From Triangularia verruculosa (lineage: Eukaryota > Ascomycota > Sordariomycetes > Sordariales > Podosporaceae): a DNA stretch of 64,000 nucleotides. The stretch spans positions 124,001 through 188,000 of the forward strand of contig MU863936.1 in the NCBI GenBank assembly GCA_033296885.1. Direction: 5' to 3'. Position 1 is the stretch's first letter; every line of letters begins with the position of its first letter. Under the pieces are notes generated by a model. That model was not told the DNA's origin and searched no databases. It was given only the letters and a program-made list of their open reading frames with translations. The position numbers were made by a program, and so were the translations under genes. This document shows positions 1 through 9,678 of the stretch, one piece after another.

Positions 1-1024
1 GGACATCCTGACAAACGGAACATTGAGATGCCTCGAGACGTCCACGGACAATCCGTATGGTCCAGGACTCGACTGCATGTCATTTCAGAAATATTCGGCC
101 AAGTACTTCAGCTTCCAGCCTACACCGTGGTAGAAATACGTGGACGAGGATTGGCAACCTGAGATCCCAAAGAAGCCAAAGAAACCAAAGAAAACCAAGG
201 GAAAAGGGAGAAGAAGGAAGTATAACAGCCGTGGGTGAGGTTTTGGGCGATTTATGAGGTTGGCTAGATGCCATGTTGATTCAACAGCTTGGTCTGACAG
301 GGTTATTAATGCCCTGGCTGGATGCTGTCTTGTGGGCTAGGTTTCAGGAAAGGGGTGATAAACACCACAATTGTGGTCTCAACACCGTACCAAAGTTAAT
401 GAGGTATTGTTAGTAAAGGAAGCAAAGGACAAAGACCCGATTCATTGGTTCTCCTGCATATTGGTTGCTCGCTGCAGGTTCGAAACATGCTTAAATTGGT
501 GATGAATGCGGGGTGTTACCAGCGCTGTGGCGCCAACGCTTAACTGCCGCTTCCCCCATAAAGTGCCCTGGCGGCACAGCAAGGTACCAAACTTTGGCTG
601 TCCTCTGTCACCAACCTCCTTTCTGAAACATGAGCCTTTGAGTATCAACCATTGCGTCATACTTCATACACAGCCATGGCTGCTCGGGATGATGTTCATT
701 CAACATCTTTTTGGGCAAACGAATAGGTCCAGTTTATGAATTATCCTTGACGGATTATTCGATCTCACAGGCTTGAATCTCAGCCAGTCCTTGCCGCCAG
801 CCTTTTCACTTGGCGGGTGATCTGGTCACGAGGTCCAGCTGCTTGAGACCAACCTCCTGCCGCCGTGACAACCATGATCATCAGCCGATTGTAACTCTTT
901 ACCCGTCTTCTCATCCTCTTTCACCCTTCATAACTGCTTCTTGTTTTCTTCTGTCTTCTTACTCTCACAACTCAATAATCGAACATCAAATACAACTTCA
1001 AATCATCAATCTCATGTCTGCACA
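1..1024. other. Intergenic, promoter side of the lipase gene
   Basis: Only short frames occur here and none has a coding-like composition or a recognisable domain. A pyrimidine-rich stretch of about 130 bases just before 1025 looks like the lipase 5' untranslated leader. Nothing else is supported. Confidence 0.6.
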
Positions 1025-2281
1025 ATGAAGCCACTAATACCACCAGCACCGCACCTCGCAGTCTCTCTGCTGTCTTTCCTCCTCGGCACGGCAAAAGCCA
1101 ACCCAATATCAACCATCACCACCACCACCACCACAACAACAACGTCAACAACAGCAGTAGCAAAAGATGGGGTATCACCCCAGTTCTTCTCATCACTAGA
1201 GCGCCTCTCCCGCCTTGTCGATGTCAGCTACTGCGTCGGCACCCCAGGGACAGGGGGTTTGTCCTCGCCGTTCAGCTGCTCGAGCCGCTGCGGGGATGTC
1301 GACATCGCGGGACGGCTGGAGCTGATCAGGAGCTGGAACACGGGGTTTTTGAGCATGGAGGATAGCTGCGGGTATGTCGCTTTTGATCACCCGCCGCCGG
1401 AGAGGCAGGATGAAGGGAAGATCGTGGTGGCGTTTCGGGGGACGTATAGTTTGGCGAATACGATTGTGGATTTGAGCACGGTGCCGCAGGAGTATGTGCC
1501 CTATCCGGCTGATCCTGGGGAGGGTGATGGGGAGGGGAGCAGGGAGAGAGGGCCGAGGTGTATGAACTGTACGGTGCATATGGGGTTTATGGCGTCGTGG
1601 AAGGCGGCGAGGGAGGTGGTGTTGCCGACGGTAGAGAAGGCGAGGAGGAGGTATCCTGGGTATGGGGTGGAATTGGTCGGGCATAGCTTGGGGGGTGCGG
1701 TGGCGATGTTGGCGGGATTGGAGATGAGGGCTGGGTTGGGGTGGGAGGGGGTGAGGGTGACGACGTTTGGGGAGCCGATGGTGGGGAATAAGGGGTTGGT
1801 GGAGTACGTTGATGAGGTTTTTGGGCTGAAGGATGATGGTATGAAGGCGGAGGAGAGGGATTATAGGAGGGTGACGCATAAGGGTGATCCGGTGCCTTTG
1901 TTGCCATTGAGGGAGTGGGGGTTTAGGAGTCATGCTGGTGAGGTCTTCATCACGAAGGGCGACTTACCGCCAGGGCCGAAGGATTTGAGGATTTGTGAGG
2001 GGGATAGGGATAAGCTGTGCTTGAATGGTGAGGATGGAGATGAGAAGGAGAAAGGCGTGTGGTTTAAAGAGATGGTGGAGGAGTTGTCGCATAAAGAGGA
2101 TGATGAGCTCTGGGAGAGGGAGGCAGGGTGGCCGACGAGGTTCAAGCTGTGGCAATTGTTGTTTGCGCATAGGGACTACTTTTGGAGGTTGGGGCTATGT
2201 GTTCCTGGTGGCGATCCTATCGATTGGGGGCGGGGGAGGTATAATATCTCGGAGGGCGATGACGAGATGAGGGATTTGTGA
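1025..2281 (+). CDS. Secreted class 3 lipase (fungal lipase / feruloyl-esterase-like fold)
   Basis: Single-exon gene of 418 residues, predicted to hydrolyse triacylglycerol or related esters outside the cell. The frame is open from 941, but I chose the ATG at 1025 because it starts a typical signal peptide (basic/polar start, then a Leu/Ala-rich core ending near residue 23). A run of Thr follows (about residues 29-40), then the catalytic domain. The nucleophile elbow GHSLGG places Ser at residue 221; THKGDPVP gives Asp288; the late AHRDYF motif gives the likely catalytic His382. This order and spacing match the Lipase_3 family (Rhizomucor/Thermomyces type). CxxxC-like cysteines near residue 75 and in a CMNC motif suggest disulfides. 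No introns are needed. Substrate cannot be told from sequence; feruloyl esterase A shares the fold. Confidence 0.88.
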   Translation: MKPLIPPAPHLAVSLLSFLLGTAKANPISTITTTTTTTTTSTTAVAKDGVSPQFFSSLERLSRLVDVSYCVGTPGTGGLSSPFSCSSRCGDVDIAGRLELIRSWNTGFLSMEDSCGYVAFDHPPPERQDEGKIVVAFRGTYSLANTIVDLSTVPQEYVPYPADPGEGDGEGSRERGPRCMNCTVHMGFMASWKAAREVVLPTVEKARRRYPGYGVELVGHSLGGAVAMLAGLEMRAGLGWEGVRVTTFGEPMVGNKGLVEYVDEVFGLKDDGMKAEERDYRRVTHKGDPVPLLPLREWGFRSHAGEVFITKGDLPPGPKDLRICEGDRDKLCLNGEDGDEKEKGVWFKEMVEELSHKEDDELWEREAGWPTRFKLWQLLFAHRDYFWRLGLCVPGGDPIDWGRGRYNISEGDDEMRDL

Positions 2282-4903
2282 TATGGAAACAGAAACTACG
2301 GCGCAAGGCTGGAGCGATTGTTTATGGCATGTTTTGGCGTTCGTTGGTTTTGGAATATGAGTATAGCAGGTTGGGTTGGAGTTCATGGAAGGAAACTACC
2401 GAATGCCCTCGGAAGGGCTTTATAAGCGAAGCACACTTTGGTTTTGATCATCAATCGATAATGAAAACATATTCTACATTCTAACCATGCCGCCGTTCAT
2501 AATGCTGAAAGCGCGGGCTGCAATCATAGAATGAGCGACTATATCGAAAAGCCAACACTACAAGTAGCAATGTCCATGTTTCGTCCCGGAAATGACAATA
2601 TTCACATCCGCGTTGTGCCTCCATTGTAATCTTTTCATATTCCGTAACGTGCTAATCGGCTGAGACTTTATCACCTAGAATACTAATGTGTGGTTAAATA
2701 CTAGCCCGGCATTCTGATGATGGCTGGCATAATTATGGGTTTATAGTGTATGCATTCTGAAGATCATTCTTCTCTTGTTCACACCGCTATGGGACCTCAA
2801 AATCCACTCACATGGTTAGTTGTTTGCTTGACATGAATCATAAATGAAGAGAGTTTGAGCCTACCTATTCAAGAGTAGCAGCTCTCTCGGTTCACAGCCA
2901 CGTGACAGCGTGCCCGTGATTGACATCGATGAACGAGAAACAGGCGTCAGGGTCCCTCTTGAGAGCGCCGTGCTGAGTGAGGGTGTAGCTAGAATTGTGT
3001 ACCTTTGGTAAGGCTGTCCCATGACCCAAGCCTTATCCTACAGTAGATCCGCAGTTGTTTTGCTAAAGATCTTGGGAGGAGGCGGGCTGACCAACTACGA
3101 GTGGGCTCATGATGAGCATCCTCATTTGAAAGAGGATCATCAGTGAACATCTCAGTCTACAGAATCCAGTCGCGTGACTGCTTATCATCCAGTGCAACCA
3201 GGACCCAACCCCTCTATCCAATGATTGGCTAGAATGAGGAAACAAGCTCATAGGCGGATGCCGCTGTCACTTGTCACAGGCGAGAGCGAGCCCTATGCAT
3301 TGTTGCCTTGACAAAATGGCCAAACAGGCAAAAAATAAACACTCAACACGCAAGTACTTGATAAATCTGGAGCAACCGCGCCTGCCTCGTTCTTGTTTGT
3401 GACTTATTAGGTGATGGTGGCCGTCCAAGGCTGTGTGCATGACATGGCATCCCGCATTGAGCCTTGTCTTCTGTTTGGATTGGATGGAAGGTGAAGGGAT
3501 TGGGTGATGCACTGACCGCGTGCTATGAGTGGGCTAAAAAGGGGGCACGGGGGAACAAGGCTTAGCAGTGTGTGATGTGGTTCTTCTAGCCGCTTCCATG
3601 ATTTTACCCTGTGGGTTGGCTTCGTGGTGAGTTGTTCGTTGTGCCCCACACTTGGGATGCTGTCGATTTGACCACAAGAGCCGGATTCAAAAAATCAGCG
3701 AACAGGAAGCGTTTGGTGAAGAAGTGGTTGAAGCTGCGAATGATGATGGGAAGGGCAGCATGTCGTTCTCTGTGTGACCACACCTTCGATGAACCCCTCA
3801 CATCCCACTTTGTCCCCCAGATAGAAGCACAAGAAGAAAAGAGGCTTTGCCTCGTGACTGCCGGTGGCTCAAAGAGGAATGGACGGCTGAGCCAAAGTCT
3901 GGTTTTCGGCACGGGGACTATGTGCCACGAGGACGCGCGCGGGCAGTGATAAGGAAATAAAACGCTGCTGCCGGTCGGATGGAGGGGCTCTGAGTCAAGA
4001 GTTTCTCTCTCTCTGTATGTAGGTACATCCCTTTGGTTGCGTGACGTCCTGCGGCCTGCCCCTCACCAGCCATGTCCGTTGCCTCTGAACCTCCGATGAT
4101 AGGGACGAAATGTAGGGCCATCGGGTTGACGATGATGATGCATGAATGGCGGGAAGCTGCCGGCCGTGCCCCGTAACCAGGGCCGCAGTTATTAGTGTAG
4201 ATCCAAGACATGGCCTGGGAGCTGTGATTGTGTGATCCGGACAAGGAGGAATTCAGGCGTCCAGAAGGTGGGGAACGATGACTCCATTGAGATGAATGGC
4301 GATTTCAGCACCTGCTGCTGCTCACACCTCAAGGACCTGGAGAAGGTCGAGTAGGGCGGCCATCTCAAGGTTTGTTATACAGAAAAACAAGACCTTGGAT
4401 GCTTCGACTTGTATCCCGAGTGCCCAAGTGCCGAAGCTGGCAGATCAAAGAAGGTCTTCCTTCCAAAGCAACTGGCAGTGGCAGCGGCCAACAAACGGAG
4501 GTGATCCAGATAGTGGGGTCGGGAGGCCTTGGGCGAGGGTTGCTTGTGCTTGTCGCTGTTAGGGTGGGACTCCCAATTCCGTGGGAAATAACGTGGTATC
4601 CCAAGTCACGTGTAAACACATTGCAGGCGGTTTCATTCGACCGCCGCCCCCGAAAAAAACAGGGCCCCCCAGGCTGCGCGCTTTCGTTAGCCCCAAGAGA
4701 GGGGGAGACCGATTTGACCTCCCCGAAAGTCCCTTTGGCTCCAGCACTTGAACCTGCTTCCGACCTCACCACTTCGCAAAAACAACAAAACAAATCCCCA
4801 TCTACCAGCGACTTTTTCACGCGACCGCTCTGTTCTTACCCTTCCCTTCCGGATTCCTCCACAACGAGACACCCGCGCACTCACTTTTACACACATAACC
4901 AAA
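2282..4903. other. Long intergenic region between lipase and 14-3-3
   Basis: About 2.6 kb without a convincing gene. Several frames of 100-213 codons exist (for example 4372-5013 +, 4365-4820 -) but they overlap each other on both strands, run through the 14-3-3 leader and have no domain. The last 100 bases are pyrimidine-rich and read as 14-3-3 leader. Confidence 0.55.
4607..4618 (+). promoter_or_regulatory. Candidate bHLH and forkhead sites upstream of 14-3-3
   Basis: A CACGTG palindrome (4607-4612) overlaps a GTAAACA forkhead-type core (4612-4618), about 290 bases before the 14-3-3 ATG. CACGTG is a known bHLH site and GTAAACA a known forkhead core. Use here is an inference from sequence alone. 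Confidence 0.25.
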
Positions 4904-5297
4904 ATGGCGAACGAGGTACGTTGGACCCTGGATCCACGACGACCACACGTCTGCAGACGTCTGGAAGCCCGCTCTTTTCCCCTCCCCAACGCCCGGCCTT
5001 GGGCCCCTCGTGATAGTAGCACCTTTGTTCAGCGTCCACCACGTCTTCTTCCATCTGCAAGAGTCTTTGCTAACATTTGTCCCGAATGTAGCGTGAAAGG
5101 TGCGTTTGCTTCGGTGCTGAAGCTGTGGCCGCCACAAGCTGTGACCCCGCCGTTGCGTGCAGCGAGAACTAACCGAGTTTGAAAATTGCAGCAAGACCTT
5201 CCTCGCCCGCCTCTGCGAGCAGGCTGAGCGTTACGATGAGATGGTCGGGTATATGAAGGAGGTCGCCAAGCTCGGTGGTGAGCTTACCGTCGATGAG

Positions 5298-5329
<32 letters not shown>

Positions 5330-6122
5330 TGTTGGCACCCGCCGCGCCAGCTGGCGCATCATCTCCTCGATCGAGCAGAAGGAGGAGTCCAAGGGCTCTG
5401 ACAAGCACGTTCCTACCATCCGCGAGTACCGTGCCAAGATCGAGAGCGAGCTCGAGAAGGTCTGCCAAGATGTTCTTGATGTCCTGGATGAGGCCCTTAT
5501 TCCCAACGCCGCCTCTGGCGAGTCCAAGGTCTTCTACCACAAGATGTACGTTGTTCTCCGTGTGGGCTATCGCATGTCTCCTTTTCTGGATAGATTCGCT
5601 GATTTGTTGCGCTTATAGGAAGGGTGACTACCACCGTTATCTCGCCGAATTCGCCTCCGGCGAGAAGCGTAAGGGTGCTGCCACTGCTGCCCACGAGGCT
5701 TACAAGGTAAGATTTGGGCTGTTCACTCCTGCAGTATTTACCCCTCGGTTGCTAACACGGCGTTTTTTCGCATTTTGTAGAGCGCCACCGATGTCGCTCA
5801 GACCGAGCTGACCCCGACTCACCCCATTCGCCTGGGTTTGGCCCTCAACTTTTCCGTTTTCTACTACGAGATTCTCAACTCCCCCGACCGTGCTTGCCAC
5901 CTCGCCAAGCAGGCCTTTGATGATGCTATTGCCGAGCTCGACTCTCTCTCCGAGGAGTCTTACCGCGACAGCACCCTTATCATGCAGCTTCTCAGGGATA
6001 ACCTTACCCTCTGGACCTCGTCCGATAACGGCGAGCCCGAGGCTACCGAGGCCCCCAAGGAGGAGAAGACCGAGGAGAAGCCCGCTGAGGAGAAGGCTGC
6101 CGAGCCCGCCCCCGAGAACTAA
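4904..6122 (+). CDS. 14-3-3 family protein, five exons including an 8-nt microexon
   Basis: Phosphoserine/threonine-binding adaptor dimer that regulates signalling clients in the cytosol. Exons: 4904-4915, 5092-5099, 5192-5545, 5619-5706, 5781-6122; 267 residues, close to the family norm. The start MANERESKTFLARL joins four codons of exon 1 to an 8-base exon 2 and to exon 3. Visible hallmarks are RNLLSVAYKNV (14-3-3 signature 1), RRASWR, SKVFYHKMKGDYHRYLAEF and the C-terminal signature region with LALNFSVFYYEILNSP, then an acidic Glu/Ala/Pro-rich tail. All introns are GT-AG, with CTAAC-type branch points in introns 1 and 2. Filamentous fungi usually have two 14-3-3 paralogues; this one resembles the MANE-type. 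Very sure of family; which paralogue is less certain. Confidence 0.96.
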
Positions 6123-7869
6123 GCGGCTTGTCCATGACGGGATCGTCGAAACATTCCGAGAAAGGTCTCTCGGGACCCCACACCTCGTTTCGGTGGCTTG
6201 ATGAGCTGTAATCGGGGGTGTGGTGGGTCGATATTAGACCATTAGATACCGGAGACTGGACTTGTTGTCTGGCCGTGCCGGTTGGGTGGGCGCAGTGAGA
6301 TGCGATAGCAATAGCACCAGCGGTTCATGCAAGGGCGGGAAATGCGCAAGGGAGTTGGTTGATGTTAGGGGGAACTGAAAATGCAGGGCATGGTGCTTTC
6401 TCGTTTTATTACCTCTGTTGTTTTTGTTTTGAGTCTCCTTTTTTACAACTTTGCTTGCTTCCCTTGGTTCGGGGTTGTGTCTGCTCAAATCTCCAGTTTT
6501 TTGACGAGGGGAGGAGGAAGGCCCAAGCCATCCATCGAAGTCGCTCGTCGTTTTAATCTGGCGAGGCAATGAAACCCATTATAAGCCAAATATCTGTTTA
6601 TTCCCGCAATGTCTCATTATTGAAAGCTCCGATGCATTTTCATCGTCCCCCCACACGTTAACTCCTCGTGCCTCGATGTGCGATACAGGGGACTTATAGC
6701 AAAACTGGGAGGGTGGCAAAGAAAGGAAAGGTCTTGAAACAGACGGTAGAGAGATGCACTACTTTGTATCTCCTATAGAGACTTGGGGTATTCGTTTTAT
6801 TGTGTCGACCCCCACCAACCATATGACACATCCTCCGACTCTCGATATCAGATCCCGTCATCCATCTACATGTCTCGCCCCTTTCGCGGCCGATGAGAAG
6901 GAGCCTTGCAGACGTTGGTATTTGTCAGTTCGTAGTGTTACTCTCTTTGCTAGTGATCCCGTCTTCTCTCCCATTTTTGTCCTCGCTTCCAAGTTATTAT
7001 CTTGGTTAGTTACGCTCAAAGTTGGCTCATGCTTCGAGCTCTAAAGACAGCCAGCCATTGGGATGCCGACCTTGGTAAGTATATTCGAGCGAGCACTCGC
7101 TTTTCTACCAAAATTATCCAACCCTTCTCAAGTCTCAAAGGGACTTTTAGTTACCTTACCTACCTAGCTTACAGTACAAGGTAACAAGACCATCCACATC
7201 GCGTGTGTGTTTTGCTATTATTCTGCCCATTGCAAACCAAACGCTAAAGTTCTTGTCCATTAGAGCTGATATGGCTCGAAGCCCACGATCTATCACCACC
7301 ACCACCCTTTCATACCATCCCACCGGCAAAAAACACATCACCATCCACAACAGAGTCCAAGAGGTTTGTTCGAATATCATTATGTAGTATATTATTAACC
7401 CCCGCTTCCGCCTTCTTTTTCGCTCTTCCCAGCACTTGAAAAATGTAGTTACCTATCTATCCACCTCCCTTTCTTTGCCCACCAACCCCATTCAACCCCC
7501 CCACCGTCGATTATGCGCTTATATTCATATATGCTGAACCCCCCCCCCAGTTCCATTCCGCTTTCTCTCATACTTTAAAAATCCAAAACCTGATATACTT
7601 TCAAAAACAAAACCACCAAAACACCCAAAAAAAAAAGAGACTGACCAATGTCTCTTTTTCGCTCCCATGAAAAATGCTGACCGTTAACCTGAACTAATGC
7701 TGGGCCCTTCCTTCCCCCCCCAATCCTCCCGCCACCTCCCCAATTTGCTTTATTCTCTGTTGCCATCATATATACACCGCTGCCAAAGCAACCACCACCG
7801 TAGAAAAAAAAACATCGCTGAGCTAGACAGACGAATACCGCGATTGCGAACACAAACAAACGACAGATT
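6123..7869. other. Intergenic, convergent between 14-3-3 and the unknown minus-strand ORFs
   Basis: About 1.7 kb holding the 14-3-3 3' untranslated region, and from about 7400 a pyrimidine/poly-C and poly-A rich stretch. The short frames (up to 125 codons) show no conserved feature. No gene supported. Confidence 0.55.
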
Positions 7870-8589
7870 TCACCTCGGCAAAGGCCACAAAGCAATGTCC
7901 CCCTCCCAGTCAATCCAGTCAAAGTCCGTCTGCATAGGCGGCAGATCGATCCTCACATCCTCGACACTGTCAACTTCAATGTCGTCGTCTTTAGAGTATA
8001 ATTCCCCTTCCTCTTCACCGCAAAACTCGCAATGGCCATGCTCATGTTCGACCCGAAATCTCGGTCGATGGTGACCACTCTGCCGTGCCGGTTGTTGTCG
8101 CTGTCGATACTGATTACTCTCCGGACCGCGCAAGATCATCCCCCAGTTTAGGGCCGGGTTCGGATACTGATACTGCTGCCGTCTTTGCTCTGCCGTCGGG
8201 TATTCCACCCCCCGATAGCTCTCTCTGTTGTGTCGATTCCTTTCAGCTGTTGGTTTTCTAGAGCGACGGGTGGGATCGATGTTGCCGGGGTATTGATTAA
8301 TATTACTTTCATCCCCATAAGGATGTACAGATGATGATGTGGCCGGAAACACTCGGTAGTTGCCACGTGTAAAAAAATGCCGTGATAATAATGGCGTGGT
8401 GGTTGGTCGACGTCGTGATGTCCATCGGTTCTCTTTCAGGCGGCCTGTCTCATCCCACCCGGGATCCCAGGGCTGATACTCGCCACGGGAGGACCTCAGC
8501 AACGGTCTATGCTCATCTTTATTGCATACCCGTTGTCCTTGACAGCCGCCGAGAATAAAGCTCCCAGCCTTGTCGACAACATCCAACAC
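7870..8589 (-). CDS. Unknown ORF, probably the 3' part of a gene or a separate orphan
   Basis: A 239-codon open stretch on the minus strand without its own ATG near the start: it opens with GTG directly after a TAG at 8590-8592. Composition is polar and disordered (Arg, Gln, Tyr rich), with a small CxxC pair in HCEFCGEEEG and a Trp-rich acidic end (DFDWIDWEGD). It lies in exactly the same frame as the next ORF upstream (8653-9678), with only two TAG codons and 21 codons between them. It could be a downstream exon (the sequence GATTAG before GTG is a possible acceptor), a gene broken by mutation, or a stop-readthrough extension. I found no good GT donor that joins the two in frame. Function unknown. 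Confidence 0.4.
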   Translation of the reverse strand: MLDVVDKAGSFILGGCQGQRVCNKDEHRPLLRSSRGEYQPWDPGWDETGRLKENRWTSRRRPTTTPLLSRHFFTRGNYRVFPATSSSVHPYGDESNINQYPGNIDPTRRSRKPTAERNRHNRESYRGVEYPTAEQRRQQYQYPNPALNWGMILRGPESNQYRQRQQPARQSGHHRPRFRVEHEHGHCEFCGEEEGELYSKDDDIEVDSVEDVRIDLPPMQTDFDWIDWEGDIALWPLPR

Positions 8590-8652
8590 CTAATCGCAAA
8601 ACCGCCGACAGGTTTCCTTCGACGAGTGATATAATTTCCTCATCCATGATCC

Positions 8653-9678
8653 CTATTCATTAGGCTTTGACGAGCGTTGCAGCAGTGCCGCCGCCCGCTG
8701 CAGGCGAGATGATATTTTTCCAGGCGTAGGTGGTGGAGGGGCAGACGAGTCTGTGAGACTAGAGTCGGATGTTGGCGTAATGACCGCCTGCGTGGTGGGA
8801 CGACGCCCAGGGAAAATATCCATGCTAATTGACTTCTGCGCCGGTCGAGGTGGTGGTGTTGACTGCGCCAGCCTCTGGTTAGACAGCCACTTCGGCTGAC
8901 TGTTTGGCCTCGTCCACTCCCGAATCTCTGCGTCCCTCTTATGGGCGCTGCTCATCCGATTAGGCTTGACACGCCGCAAGAGGTCAGTAACCTTCTTGCC
9001 AAGGTTCAGTCCTGGTCGTGATTTGCCTTCGCTCGCAGCCCGAGCACTGCCGTCATCCTCTGGTGGCGGGGACGCCGGCCTGCTGCAGTTTCGACACACA
9101 TCATCCGCCTCCAGTCCTGCACCTCCCTTGGCTGCCACACCAGCACCCTGTAATTTGCTTTTGTTCCCTTCAGGAGTCTCGTTCTTTTTGCTCTTCCCGC
9201 CGCGGACCCCCTCCATGATTTCTGAGCAGACGCAATACGTCTCAGCCATGCCAACACCTTCGCTCCACCCTCGGATCCAGTCCGCCTTCTTTCCCTGATT
9301 TCGACTGGGCAACAGCTGTTGCCGAGTAGAAAGCCAGTCGGAGTTGCTGGCTTCTTGTGTGCTGGGAGGCATATGGCGTTGCTCCTGGGTCTGCGTCGGG
9401 GCTGTTCGGGCGGTACGTGTGGTAGAGTCGACGGGGCTGTCGCAAGCACCATCCTGCTGGTCGGCTTGAATCTGGATTACCTGGCTTCCAAGAGACTTTT
9501 GTTCCTGATTTGTGAAACTGGCCTTCACCATGTCCGGGTTGGACGCGGGCGCATCGTATATGTAGGTGTAGTCGTCCGAATAGGGTGTGGCTCGAGCGAT
9601 GAATTCGGAAAGGGCCAATGGTGGCATAGGACGTGGAGGTGTTGACCCCCCGAAGGAGAATTCCCCTGAACGATCCAT
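8653..9678 (-). CDS. Hypothetical disordered protein with cysteine pairs
   Basis: 341 codons, ATG at 9678 (MDRSGEFSFGG). The protein is mostly low-complexity, Ser/Pro/Thr/Arg rich. In the middle there are two short cysteine pairs (YCVCSE and VCRNCS) that might bind metal. Near the C-terminus proline runs alternate with basic segments (KVTDLLRRVKPNR, SSRLQRAAALLQRS). No transmembrane segment or signal peptide and no domain I recognise. The next frame, 7870-8589, continues in phase after two TAG codons, so the true protein may be longer. Coding status rests on length and on consistent amino-acid bias, not on a family match. Confidence 0.55.
   Translation of the reverse strand: MDRSGEFSFGGSTPPRPMPPLALSEFIARATPYSDDYTYIYDAPASNPDMVKASFTNQEQKSLGSQVIQIQADQQDGACDSPVDSTTRTARTAPTQTQEQRHMPPSTQEASNSDWLSTRQQLLPSRNQGKKADWIRGWSEGVGMAETYCVCSEIMEGVRGGKSKKNETPEGNKSKLQGAGVAAKGGAGLEADDVCRNCSRPASPPPEDDGSARAASEGKSRPGLNLGKKVTDLLRRVKPNRMSSAHKRDAEIREWTRPNSQPKWLSNQRLAQSTPPPRPAQKSISMDIFPGRRPTTQAVITPTSDSSLTDSSAPPPPTPGKISSRLQRAAALLQRSSKPNE

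Noticed and set aside
478..490. B-box-like GGTTCGAAAC alone
   Set aside because: No A box at the right distance and no cloverleaf could be formed.
1196..1933. 245-codon minus frame opposite the lipase
   Set aside because: Antisense shadow of a gene with strong GC bias; His/Pro/Arg-rich low-complexity product.
4372..5013. 213-codon plus frame overlapping the 14-3-3 start
   Set aside because: It runs in another frame over the 14-3-3 leader, first exon and intron and overlaps equally long frames on the minus strand; no family features.
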